Of a stretch of 37,090 bases of DNA, positions 7,968 through 15,095 are shown piece by piece. Both the position numbers and the translations under genes were made by a program. The stretch is from Streptomyces sp. MH60 (GTDB taxonomy: Bacteria > Actinomycetota > Actinomycetes > Streptomycetales > Streptomycetaceae). How positions within the stretch are numbered: position 1 is the first letter of the stretch; each line of letters opens with the position of its first letter. A model generated the notes under the pieces. That model had not been told where the DNA came from. It made no database searches and saw only the letters and a program-made list of their open reading frames with translations. The DNA lies in assembly GCF_002939385.1 (NCBI RefSeq), contig NZ_MULI01000071.1:1-37090 (forward strand), written 5' to 3'.

Positions 7968-9083
7968 GTGAGTGACTCTCTGGACCCCGAGGTACTGAAC
8001 GCGGCCATCGAGAACGTCCATCGCGCCGGGATGCCGGGTGTGTTCGCCGAGGTGCGGGACGGCGACGAGGTCTGGCGGGGCGCCGCCGGGGTCGCCGATC
8101 TCGCCACCGGCCGTCCGGTCGGCGCCGGCATGCGCCACCGTGTCGGCAGCGTCACCAAGACCTTCACCGCCGCCGCGGTCCTGCAGCAGGTCGAGCGGGG
8201 CCGCATCGGTCTGGACACGCCGATCGGCCGGTACCTGCCGGGACTGCTTCCCGGCGAACGCGGCGACGTCACGGTCCGGATGCTGCTGAACCACACCAGC
8301 GGTCTCGCCGAGTACCTCCCCCACGCCTACGCGTCGCTCAAGGGGTTCCCCGCCCTCGCGGACACCGGGCCCCGGAGCCTGGACGACCACCGGTTCACCC
8401 GTTTCCAACCCGCCGAACTGATCGGACTCGGGGTGGCCGCGCCCGCCGTGGGCACCCCGGGCGGCACCCCGGGCCTGTACTCGAACACCAACTACCTGAT
8501 CCTGGGCCTGCTCCTGGAGGAGGTGACCGGCACCACCGCCGAGCGGTGCATCACCCGGAACGTCATCGAGCGCGCCGGGCTCCAGGACACCGAACTGCCC
8601 ACCGGACCGTACGTGGGCGAGCCGCACTCGTGCCTCTACGAGGCCTGGTTCGGCATGATCGACCCGCCGCGCGACTACAGCGTCTACGACATGTCGTGGG
8701 TGGGTCCCGCCGCCTCGCTGATATCCACCGTCGCGGACCTCAACCGCTTCTTCGGGATGCTGCTGGCCGGTGAGATCGTCAGCCCGTCGTCGCTCGCGCA
8801 GATGCGGCGCACCGTGCCGGTCGTCTCCCAGGAGGGCCGGACGATCGAGTACGGTCTCGGCCTGCACCCGATCGAGGCACCTGGTCAGGACACCTTCTGG
8901 GGCCACGGCGGCACGGCCTGGGGCGCCGGGGCCCTGGCCGTGATCAGCGCCGACGGCAGGCGGCGCATGGCCGTCGCGGTGAACCTCCAGAGGTGGAACG
9001 CGCTCGACTCCTCGGGCCGGCCGCGGCCCCACCCCATCGACGAGGCCCTCGCGGCCTTCCACCGCGTGGCGATGTACGGCTGA
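7968..9083 (+). CDS. Serine hydrolase, beta-lactamase/D-Ala-D-Ala carboxypeptidase fold
   Basis: This is 371 residues from GTG 7968, with GGAAGG nine bases upstream (an ATG at 7938 lacks a good site). It carries the three active-site motifs of class C beta-lactamase-like enzymes: S61-V-T-K64, Y171-S-N173, and H313-G-G in place of KTG. There is no signal peptide or lipobox, so the enzyme is probably cytoplasmic. That argues against a simple secreted beta-lactamase and for an esterase or peptidase of the EstB/LACTB type. It is preceded by a palindrome-bearing promoter and is divergent from the VOC protein; nothing else in the neighbourhood suggests a substrate. Confidence 0.88.
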   Translation: MSDSLDPEVLNAAIENVHRAGMPGVFAEVRDGDEVWRGAAGVADLATGRPVGAGMRHRVGSVTKTFTAAAVLQQVERGRIGLDTPIGRYLPGLLPGERGDVTVRMLLNHTSGLAEYLPHAYASLKGFPALADTGPRSLDDHRFTRFQPAELIGLGVAAPAVGTPGGTPGLYSNTNYLILGLLLEEVTGTTAERCITRNVIERAGLQDTELPTGPYVGEPHSCLYEAWFGMIDPPRDYSVYDMSWVGPAASLISTVADLNRFFGMLLAGEIVSPSSLAQMRRTVPVVSQEGRTIEYGLGLHPIEAPGQDTFWGHGGTAWGAGALAVISADGRRRMAVAVNLQRWNALDSSGRPRPHPIDEALAAFHRVAMYG

Positions 9084-9120
9084 CCGGGCCGCGGAGCCCC
9101 GGGCGGATCACGCGCGCGAG

Positions 9121-10209
9121 TCAGCGTGTCGGCGCGTCTACGGAGCGCAGGGCGCGGAACCGGCCGGGTCGCGCCGGATCCCGGTCGACGACCTGGACCG
9201 GCGCCCAGGCCCATTGCCACACGCCGATGCCCGGCGTGCGGGTGAACCGGATCCGTCCGCGGGTGCCCTCGACCGAGACGCCCGCCCAGGATTCGGCGGT
9301 CCACGCCCGGCCGGTGCCGTGCGAGCGCAGGGCCTCGGCGAGGACGGCCACCGTGTCGTAGCCCTCGAAGGCCACGAAGGACGGCGCCCCGGCCAGCCCT
9401 TCGCGCAGGGCCGTCCCGACGCGTGTGCCGAGTGGGCCGAGGCGCTCGGGCAGGTAGCGCAGGAACGGCACCGCGGCGCCGTCGTCACCCAGCGACGTCG
9501 TCCATGCGGCGAACTCCGGCTGCCCGGCCGGGGCGCCCATCAGGATCCCGGCCAGGCGCGGGTCGCGGCGGACGGACCGGACGATCGACACGGCCGGCTC
9601 GGGATGACCGACCAGCAGGAGCAGGGCGGTCGCGTGACCGTCGACGAGTGCGTCGCACACCGACGCGGGGGTCGACTCCCGCATGTCGACCTCGATGAGG
9701 GTGCCGCCGCGTGGCGCGAGGTGGTCCCGCAGGATGCGGGCACCGGACGCCCAGTAGACGCTCGGCTCGGCGGCTACCGCGACGCGGCGGTGGCCCGCGG
9801 CGAGGAGGAAGTCCGCGTAGATCCGCCAGCCGAGGGACTGCGCCGGGGCGAGACGCGCGACCCAGGGCGTCGGCTGCTCGGTGAGCGCGTCGAGCACGGC
9901 CGACGAGCACAGGAACGGCAGGCCGAGGGCGTCGGCCCGGGCGGCGGCGGCGCGCGCGACGACGCTGTGGTACTCCCCCGCCAGGGCGGCCACGCCCAGC
10001 CGTGCCAGCTCGTCCACGGCCGCCGCGGCCCGGTGCGGATCGGCCGCCGTGTCCCGGACCACCAGTTCGAGTGGTCTGCCCTCGATGCCGCCGGCGTCAT
10101 TGACTTCGCGTGCGGCCAGTTCCATCCCGGCGATGAGGTGCCGGCCCGCCTCCTCCCAGCCGGGCCGGGTCAGCGGCGCGAGAGCGCCGATCCGAACACG
10201 CGCGTTCAT
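9121..10209 (-). CDS. Leu/Ile/Val-type periplasmic-binding-fold protein without signal peptide
   Basis: This 362-residue protein has the type I periplasmic binding fold. VRIGALAPLTRPGWEEAGRH opens lobe 1; AAREVNDAGGIEGRPLELVVRDTAADP is the signature of branched-chain amino-acid binding proteins; and FEGYDTVAVLAEALRSHG is the late helix of lobe 2. The ATG at 10209 has a weak GGGACGAG upstream; an in-frame ATG further upstream (around 10256) is possible. Neither gives a signal peptide or lipobox, and no ABC permease or ATPase is adjacent. It is therefore either a cytosolic ligand sensor or a binding protein that has lost its transport context. The C-terminus includes an unusual WQWAWAPVQVVDRDP segment. 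Confidence 0.82.
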   Translation of the reverse strand: MNARVRIGALAPLTRPGWEEAGRHLIAGMELAAREVNDAGGIEGRPLELVVRDTAADPHRAAAAVDELARLGVAALAGEYHSVVARAAAARADALGLPFLCSSAVLDALTEQPTPWVARLAPAQSLGWRIYADFLLAAGHRRVAVAAEPSVYWASGARILRDHLAPRGGTLIEVDMRESTPASVCDALVDGHATALLLLVGHPEPAVSIVRSVRRDPRLAGILMGAPAGQPEFAAWTTSLGDDGAAVPFLRYLPERLGPLGTRVGTALREGLAGAPSFVAFEGYDTVAVLAEALRSHGTGRAWTAESWAGVSVEGTRGRIRFTRTPGIGVWQWAWAPVQVVDRDPARPGRFRALRSVDAPTR

Positions 10210-10322
10210 CTCGTCCCGCCCTGGCGGACGCACCTCGCTGATCATGACCGACATTGCATCCGCCACCGGCACCCGGGGCAACCGATTATGCGGACCGTCG
10301 GCCGCTGACTGGCTCGGTCGGC

Positions 10323-10430
10323 ATGTCGCCGCCGCCGCGGGTCCAGTACGGCGTCTCCACCGCCGAGGGCTTCCAGCGGGCCGACCGGGCCACGACCGGC
10401 GTGGACCTCGGCACCTTCCGGGGGGGGGCC
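10323..10430 (+). other. Short stretch with coding-like codon bias, possible gene remnant
   Basis: From the ATG at 10323 the + strand frame has G or C at almost every third position for ~33 codons (translation includes RVQYGVSTAEGFQRADRATTG). The stretch then meets a run of nine G at 10420-10428, after which the frame turns into antisense of the nuclease gene. I do not recognise the peptide and see no ribosome site. It may be the decayed 5' end of a gene or a chance product of high GC. The same interval is the only spacing between the binding-protein and nuclease genes. Confidence 0.25.
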
Positions 10431-10451
10431 GCCGCATCAGGTGACGGCGGT

Positions 10452-11291
10452 TCAGGTGACGTCGAGGTCGGCGTACAGCATGTCGTGGTCCGAGTGCTCG
10501 GTGTGGACCACCCGGTGCTCGACGGGGGCGATGCCGCGCAGGAAGACGTAGTCGAACTTGCTCTGCCAGTCCGTGGTCGGTTCGCAGGTGCCGACGGGCG
10601 AGGGATGGCACTGCGGGTCGGTGTCCGTGGCCAGGGCCCACATCGGGTCGAGCTCGGGGGCGTCCGGCACGGCGTTGAAGTCGCCGAGCACTATGGCGCG
10701 GTCCCGCCGGGCGACTTCGGTGGCGAGCACGCGGACCTGGCCCTTCCTGAACTCCTCCTGGCGCCGCTGGGCGAGGTGGGTGTTGAAGACCCGGACGGAC
10801 CGGCCGCCCACCTCGGTGGTGACGGCGAGGTATCCGCGGTCCTCGGAACCGCCGTCGGGGTATTCGACGTTGACCCGGTCCGTCATCGGCGCCGCCGACA
10901 GGATGGCCTGGCCGAAGCCCCCCGGGTTCCACGGCGCTCCCCCGCAGCGGCCCCAGTTCTCCAGGACCGTCCCGTACTCGACGTGGTAGACCAGCCCGTG
11001 GAAGGCCTCCAGGTAGTCCCGGATCCGGTCGACGTCGCGTGCACAGGCTTCCTGCATGCCGATGACCTGGGGCGCGTGCGCGGCTATCTCCGCGGCCCGG
11101 TCGAGATTGCTCGCGTCGCAGGGGTTGCACAGGTTCCACGTCATGACCCGGTTCGGTACGACGTCCTTGACGGCTTCCACGGGCAGCGACCTGCCGGACA
11201 GGGCGCCGCCGGGGGCGCTGGGGCCCACCAGCGCCAAGCAGGCCAGCGCCACGGCGCATACGAGCAATCGCGAGCCGCCGCTTTTGAGCAC
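10452..11291 (-). CDS. Secreted endonuclease/exonuclease/phosphatase (EEP) family protein
   Basis: This is 279 residues from GTG 11291, preceded by GAGGAGG at five bases; reading on upstream would put the signal sequence internal. Residues 1-30 form a Sec signal peptide (basic start, then LLVCAVALACLALVG). The mature part has the full EEP metal-dependent catalytic set: MTWNLCNPC (Asn), GMQEAC (Glu), FNTHLAQ, LGDFNAVPD (Asp/Asn) and SDHDML (Asp-His). The family includes DNase I-like nucleases, sphingomyelinases and phosphodiesterases. The small size and four Cys residues, which could form disulfides, suit an extracellular nuclease or phosphodiesterase. Immediately downstream, the 3' end TCACCTGA motif is repeated 15 nt later. 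Confidence 0.88.
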   Translation of the reverse strand: MLKSGGSRLLVCAVALACLALVGPSAPGGALSGRSLPVEAVKDVVPNRVMTWNLCNPCDASNLDRAAEIAAHAPQVIGMQEACARDVDRIRDYLEAFHGLVYHVEYGTVLENWGRCGGAPWNPGGFGQAILSAAPMTDRVNVEYPDGGSEDRGYLAVTTEVGGRSVRVFNTHLAQRRQEEFRKGQVRVLATEVARRDRAIVLGDFNAVPDAPELDPMWALATDTDPQCHPSPVGTCEPTTDWQSKFDYVFLRGIAPVEHRVVHTEHSDHDMLYADLDVT

Positions 11292-11352
11292 CGCCGCCTC
11301 CTCGGTGTGGACACACAGGACAACTGACGTTTCCACGGACGAGGTTATGGCA

Positions 11353-11370
11353 CCGGGGCGCGGGCCCCGG
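11353..11370 (-). terminator. GC-rich hairpin after the TetX-like gene
   Basis: CCGGGG-CGCGGG-CCCCGG makes a 6-bp GC stem 19 nt beyond the stop of the flavoprotein gene. It has no T tract, which is common for actinobacterial terminators. It separates the flavoprotein gene from the downstream nuclease gene on the same strand. Confidence 0.35.
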
Positions 11371-11388
11371 CGCCGCTCCCGCGCTCCG

Positions 11389-12651
11389 CTAACCCGCCTC
11401 GGGGCGACGGATCACCGGCGGGTCCGGGAGCCGCCAGTCGCCTCCGCGGTCCTCCTTCGCGTGGCGGGCGACGAATTCGGGGAGGCGCAGGCGGCAGGCC
11501 AGTGCCGTGACCGCGTGGAAGGCGTCGATGGCCCGTTGGTTTTCGGGCATGCCCAGGCGCAGCAGGCGCGGTTTCACCTCGGCCTGGATCGCGTCCACGA
11601 ACGGCCGCAGCACGCTGTCGTAGTTGGCCAGGGCGGTGGGCAGGTCGTGGGCGTGCCGGTTGAGCTCGCCGGCCAGGACATAGGCGCCGACCAGGCCGCC
11701 GGAGGTGCCCATGCCGCTGTAGGGGGACGCGCAGTGCGCCGCGTCGCCGACCAGGACCACACGGCCCCGGGACCAGGTGTCCGTGCGCACCTGCACGACC
11801 TCCTGGGAGTAGAAGCTCTCCGACTCGTGCATGCCGTCGAGGAACCGCGCGGTCTGCCATCCCGCGTCGCGGAACCTGTCGGTCCAGAACTGCTTCTGGC
11901 GTTCGACCGGTTCGCGGTGGACGGCTGAGGCCTGCGCGGACCGCTCCCGCAGTACGAAGTAGACCTGGGTCTCGGTCGGGTGGTGGCTCCTGCGCATGAT
12001 CATCCGGCCGCCGGGCGCGTGGTAGGTGTCCCGGATGCCGCTGTCCGACGCGATGCGCGGGACGAACCAGTAGGCCATGTGGATCCCCACGCGCCAGTAC
12101 GGGTCGGGGGTGCCGGGCGGCAGGAGGGCCCGGCGGATGCGCGAGCCCTGCCCGTCCGCGCCGACGAGGAGGTCGAACGCCTCGGACGAGCCGTCGGAGA
12201 AGTGGGCGACGACCCGCGTCTCGTCCTGCTCGAAGCGCTCCACACTCGTGCCGAACACGTGGTCCACGTCCTGGCGCGTCGCGTCGTGGAGGATGCGCAC
12301 CAGGTCCCCGCGCATGATCTCGTACTCGGACGTCAGGGTCTGCCGGCCCCGGCCGGAGGTGTTGGCCATGATCGTCCCCCGTTTCCTGCCCCGGCGGTCC
12401 ACGAAGGCGACCCCCGCCTCGTCCACGAGCCTGCTCCTGACGGCGTCCAGGAGCCCCATGCGCTCGACGGCGTCGATGCCCTGCCCGCGCAAATCCACCT
12501 GCGCACCCGTGGCCCGCAGGGCGGGGAAGCGCTCGACGACGGTCACCCGGTGGCCGCCCCGGGCGAGCCAGTGGGCCAGCGCCTCACCGGCGATCCCACC
12601 GCCGCAGATGAGGACCTTCAGGCGGTCGCCGCCCGGTGATCCGTGGGTCAT
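11389..12651 (-). CDS. TetX-like FAD-dependent monooxygenase
   Basis: This 420-residue class A flavoprotein monooxygenase has the dinucleotide-binding GGGIAG at 17-22 with a following acidic VVER (39-41), the DG motif VGADGQGSRIR at 163-173, and GDAAHCASPYSGMG at 302-315 for FAD ribityl binding. The stretch TGAQVDLRGQGIDAVERMGL aligns by eye with the GGTLDLHKGSG segment of TetX, the tetracycline 11a-hydroxylase. The ATG has GAGGTG six bases upstream. The gene is divergent from a Tet-class TetR and two tetO-like operators lie between them, so inducible expression by a tetracycline-like or other polyketide is a reasonable inference. A biosynthetic tailoring or general aromatic oxidation role cannot be excluded. 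Confidence 0.85.
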   Translation of the reverse strand: MTHGSPGGDRLKVLICGGGIAGEALAHWLARGGHRVTVVERFPALRATGAQVDLRGQGIDAVERMGLLDAVRSRLVDEAGVAFVDRRGRKRGTIMANTSGRGRQTLTSEYEIMRGDLVRILHDATRQDVDHVFGTSVERFEQDETRVVAHFSDGSSEAFDLLVGADGQGSRIRRALLPPGTPDPYWRVGIHMAYWFVPRIASDSGIRDTYHAPGGRMIMRRSHHPTETQVYFVLRERSAQASAVHREPVERQKQFWTDRFRDAGWQTARFLDGMHESESFYSQEVVQVRTDTWSRGRVVLVGDAAHCASPYSGMGTSGGLVGAYVLAGELNRHAHDLPTALANYDSVLRPFVDAIQAEVKPRLLRLGMPENQRAIDAFHAVTALACRLRLPEFVARHAKEDRGGDWRLPDPPVIRRPEAG

Positions 12652-12666
12652 GCCGCACCTCTTTTT

Positions 12667-12679
12667 CTATCGGTGATAG
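12667..12679. promoter_or_regulatory. tetO-like operator 1
   Basis: CTATCGGTGATAG has the CTATC-NNN-GATAG architecture of the classical tet operator (CTATCATTGATAG): arms identical, centre different. It lies 15 nt upstream of the flavoprotein gene start, where a bound repressor would block transcription or early elongation. Confidence 0.8.
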
Positions 12680-12686
12680 GTACGCT

Positions 12687-12714
12687 TTGCAGAGTCACCT
12701 ATCGGCGATAGATT
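12687..12714 (+). promoter_or_regulatory. Promoter of the Tet-class tetR gene (leaderless)
   Basis: TTGCAG (12687-12692), a 16-bp spacer and TAGATT (12709-12714) would start transcription about at the GTG at 12721, which has no Shine-Dalgarno site. Operator 2 overlaps the -10. On the other strand a perfect TTGACA (12719-12714) could be the -35 of the flavoprotein gene, though its -10 is not obvious. Confidence 0.5.
12699..12711. promoter_or_regulatory. tetO-like operator 2
   Basis: CTATCGGCGATAG is the second copy. Its centre is 32 bp from the first, three helical turns, close to the ~30 bp spacing of tetO1/tetO2 in Tn10. It overlaps the -10 of the tetR-like gene and lies just inside the TTGACA of the opposing promoter. 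Confidence 0.8.
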
Positions 12715-12720
12715 GTCAAT

Positions 12721-13323
12721 GTGGCGAAGATGAACCGCGAGACCGTCCTCACCGAGGCGCTCGACCTGCTGGACGAGGTCGGCCTGGACGCCGTCAGCAC
12801 GAGACAGCTGGCCAGACGTCTGGGCGTCGAGCAGCCCTCGCTCTACTACCACTTCCGGAACAAGAAGGAGCTGCTCAGCGCCATGAGCGAGGCCGCGATG
12901 GCTCCGCACGCGACGGCTCCGCTGCCGACGCCCGCCGACGACTGGCGCGACTGGTTCCTGGAGAACACGCGCGGCTTCCGGCGCACCCTGCTGCTGCGCC
13001 GCGACGGCGCACGACTCCACGCCGGGAGCAGCCCCGGCGGGGCCGACCTCGACCGGATCGCCCACAAGATGGCGTTCCTGACCGCGGCGGGCGTACCGGA
13101 GGAGCACGCGCGGACGGCGATGCTGGCCGCGAGCCGCTTCACGGTCGGCAGCGTCCTGGAGGAGCAGGCGGACACCGGTCCCGGCGACAGCGGGGACCGT
13201 ACGGCCGCCGCGCCGGCCGACCCGCCCCTGGACGTACCGCCGCTGGACCACGAGTCCGCCTTCGAGGCGGGGCTGGCCCTCATCCTCGAAGGTCTGGAGC
13301 AGCAGGTGAGGCGCGCGGGATGA
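12721..13323 (+). CDS. Tet-class TetR repressor
   Basis: This 200-residue protein has an N-terminal HTH typical of true tetracycline repressors: ALDLLDEVGLDAVSTRQLAR, then RRLGVEQPSLYYHFRNKKELL (residues ~8-48). A longer C-terminal ligand domain follows, ending with the helix ESAFEAGLALILEGLEQQV, as in the TetR_C family rather than the generic TetR families. It starts at GTG 12721 with no ribosome site, consistent with leaderless translation. The two palindromes between it and the flavoprotein gene are near-copies of tetO, matching this DNA-binding subclass. It probably represses itself and the divergent monooxygenase until a planar polycyclic ligand binds. LysR follows 40 nt later but appears to have its own promoter. 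Confidence 0.9.
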   Translation: MAKMNRETVLTEALDLLDEVGLDAVSTRQLARRLGVEQPSLYYHFRNKKELLSAMSEAAMAPHATAPLPTPADDWRDWFLENTRGFRRTLLLRRDGARLHAGSSPGGADLDRIAHKMAFLTAAGVPEEHARTAMLAASRFTVGSVLEEQADTGPGDSGDRTAAAPADPPLDVPPLDHESAFEAGLALILEGLEQQVRRAG

Positions 13324-13350
13324 GACACAACCGGCGGTCGGGCGACGCCT

Positions 13351-13356
13351 TATGCT
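13351..13356 (+). promoter_or_regulatory. -10 box of the LysR gene (leaderless)
   Basis: TATGCT followed by seven bases and the ATG at 13364, with no Shine-Dalgarno site between, is the usual layout of a leaderless actinobacterial transcript. The -35 region is not conserved. Confidence 0.5.
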
Positions 13357-13363
13357 CGCGCGC

Positions 13364-14338
13364 ATGGATACCGAGGCGGTGCGCTCGTTCGTCCGCGCGG
13401 CCGAGCTGGGACAACTGCGGCACGCGGCCGACGAGCTGGGGGTGACGCAGCAGGCCGTCTCGAAGCGGATCGCGGCCCTTGAGCGCACACTGGACGTCCG
13501 GTTGTTCACCCGCACCGCCCGAGGGGTCGAGCTGACCCTCGACGGGCAGGCCTTCCTGCCGCACGCGCGGAACGTCGTCGCGCATGCCGATCGTGCCGTC
13601 GCCGCGATCCGACGGGGCTCGCGGGCGCTGCGGATCGACGTTCTCGGCCTGCGGAGCGCGCAGGCCGTCGTCCTGCACGACTATTGGCGCTCACATCCGG
13701 AGACCGCACTGGACGTGGTGACGCTCAAGGTCGACGATCCGCGGCTGGCGGTGGCCGCCGTGCGGGCGGGCGACGTCGACGCCTCCTTCCGCTCGGTCAC
13801 CGATCCGGCCGCCCTTCCGCACGAGCTGCGGATGATCCACGCGTTCCACTCCCCGCTGGAACTCGTCGTCGGCCCGGGACACCCGCTCGCCTCCGCACGC
13901 ACCGTGACACCGGCCCAGCTGCGCGGACACCGGATCTGGGTGCCCGGTATCGCACCGGGCAGCGAATGGGCGGACTTCTACGACCAGCTCACGACCGCCT
14001 TCGACCTCCGCGTGGACGCCGCGGGCCCGAACTTCGGCAACGAGGTACTGCTCGACATCCTCGCCGACTCCGACGACGTGGCCACCCTCGTGGGCTCGCG
14101 CGACCGGTACGTCTGGCCGACCGGCCACGACCTGCGCCGCATCCCCGTCGCGCGGCCGACGCTCGCCTACCCGCTCTCGCTCATCCTCCCCCGCGAGAAT
14201 CCGCACCCCGGCCTGCGGGCGGTCATCAACCACTTCGCGAGTCTGGCCCCGCTGCCCGAGGACACCTGGCTGCCCTCCTGGGCAACGGCACCGCACCGTG
14301 GCGACGGCGACGGCGGCCGCGGTCACGCCCCGCACTGA
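13364..14338 (+). CDS. LysR family transcriptional regulator
   Basis: This is 324 residues from ATG 13364 (an ATG at 13352 lies inside the -10). The winged HTH occupies residues ~3-60: FVRAAELGQLRHAADELGVT, QQAVSKRIAALERTL and the wing LFTRTARGVELTLDG. The LysR substrate-binding domain follows (about 90-290) with two Rossmann-like halves, for example RIDVLGLRSAQAVVLHDYW and LELVVGPGHPLASARTVTP. The last ~25 residues are a low-complexity Gly/Asp/His tail. Its target is unclear: upstream is tetR on the same strand and downstream is a convergent TetR gene, so no divergent partner is present. It may act on distant genes. Confidence 0.9.
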   Translation: MDTEAVRSFVRAAELGQLRHAADELGVTQQAVSKRIAALERTLDVRLFTRTARGVELTLDGQAFLPHARNVVAHADRAVAAIRRGSRALRIDVLGLRSAQAVVLHDYWRSHPETALDVVTLKVDDPRLAVAAVRAGDVDASFRSVTDPAALPHELRMIHAFHSPLELVVGPGHPLASARTVTPAQLRGHRIWVPGIAPGSEWADFYDQLTTAFDLRVDAAGPNFGNEVLLDILADSDDVATLVGSRDRYVWPTGHDLRRIPVARPTLAYPLSLILPRENPHPGLRAVINHFASLAPLPEDTWLPSWATAPHRGDGDGGRGHAPH

Positions 14339-14380
14339 CCTCGCGAGGTCCCCGGGAGAACACGCATCCCTCGCCTGGCG

Positions 14381-14968
14381 CTACTGCTCCACGATCGCCT
14401 CGACGATGCGCATCAGCCGCTCCCCCGCCCGGTCGACGCTTCCGTTCTGCGTGCTGACCTGCGCCCCTTCGAGCACGAAGGTGATCTGGGCGGCGACCTG
14501 CTCGGGGTCGGGCAGCCCCGCCGCGGCGCACATGCCGACGAGCCTGCGGGTCTGGTCGGCCTTGTGCTCCTCGATCACCCGGCGCGCGGGGTGGGAGCGG
14601 TCGGGCAGTTCGGCGAGGGAGTTGATGAAGGGACAGCCCCGGTACGAGAGCGCCGGCAGCCCGTCGGCGATGAAGCGGGCCAGGCCCAGGATCTGCTCCC
14701 GGGGCCTGCCGGGGTGCTCGGCCTCGACGCGGTCGAAGGCCGCCTGATACTCGGCGGCCAGGATCCGCAGCCATTCGGCGACCAGCGCGTCCTTGGTCTC
14801 GAAGTGCCGGTAGATCGCCATCTTGGTGGTCTCGGCCTTCTCGGCGATCGCCTGGACGCCCACGCGCCGGATGCCCTCGCTCTGGAACAGCTCCTCGGCC
14901 GCGTCGAGGATGCGCTCGCGGGGCGGCAGCTTCGCCACCCTGCCCGGCCTGGCGGCGGTCGATGTCAT
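14381..14968 (-). CDS. TetR family regulator of the divergent amidase
   Basis: This is 195 residues from ATG 14968 (GGAG six bases upstream). The HTH is at residues ~15-60 (RILDAAEELFQSEGIRRVGV, QAIAEKAETTKMAIYRHFETKD). A TetR C-terminal ligand domain contains YRGCPFINSLAELPD, a conserved feature of one large actinobacterial subgroup (the AcnR/YxaF-like set). The 127-nt divergent interval to the amidase contains a perfect palindrome built on GATACC/GGTATC, so mutual control of the two genes is likely. It is convergent with LysR. Confidence 0.9.
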   Translation of the reverse strand: MTSTAARPGRVAKLPPRERILDAAEELFQSEGIRRVGVQAIAEKAETTKMAIYRHFETKDALVAEWLRILAAEYQAAFDRVEAEHPGRPREQILGLARFIADGLPALSYRGCPFINSLAELPDRSHPARRVIEEHKADQTRRLVGMCAAAGLPDPEQVAAQITFVLEGAQVSTQNGSVDRAGERLMRIVEAIVEQ

Positions 14969-15034
14969 GCGCACTCCGTGACGTCCGGTCGATGGGTCTC
15001 TGCACTCCCTGCTACGGTACCAGTCCGTCCCACT

Positions 15035-15052
15035 CGATACCGCTCGGTATCG
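15035..15052. promoter_or_regulatory. Palindromic operator between TetR and amidase
   Basis: CGATACC-GCTC-GGTATCG is a perfect 7-bp inverted repeat. An additional GGTATCG half site lies at 15066-15072 and a GGTAC at 15016-15020. The position in a tetR/enzyme divergent interval makes it the likely TetR binding site. Confidence 0.65.
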
Positions 15053-15095
15053 CTCGGGACTCTTGGGTATCGTTTGACGTTCAAGGAGAGTGACA

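Noticed and set aside
7968..9083. Classical secreted beta-lactamase resistance gene
   Set aside because: The SxxK/YxN/HGG motifs fit, but there is no signal peptide or lipobox, so periplasmic or extracellular drug hydrolysis is unlikely.
15090..15092. GTG as start of the amidase
   Set aside because: It lies one base from AAGGAG; the next GTG at 15096 has the correct seven-base spacing.
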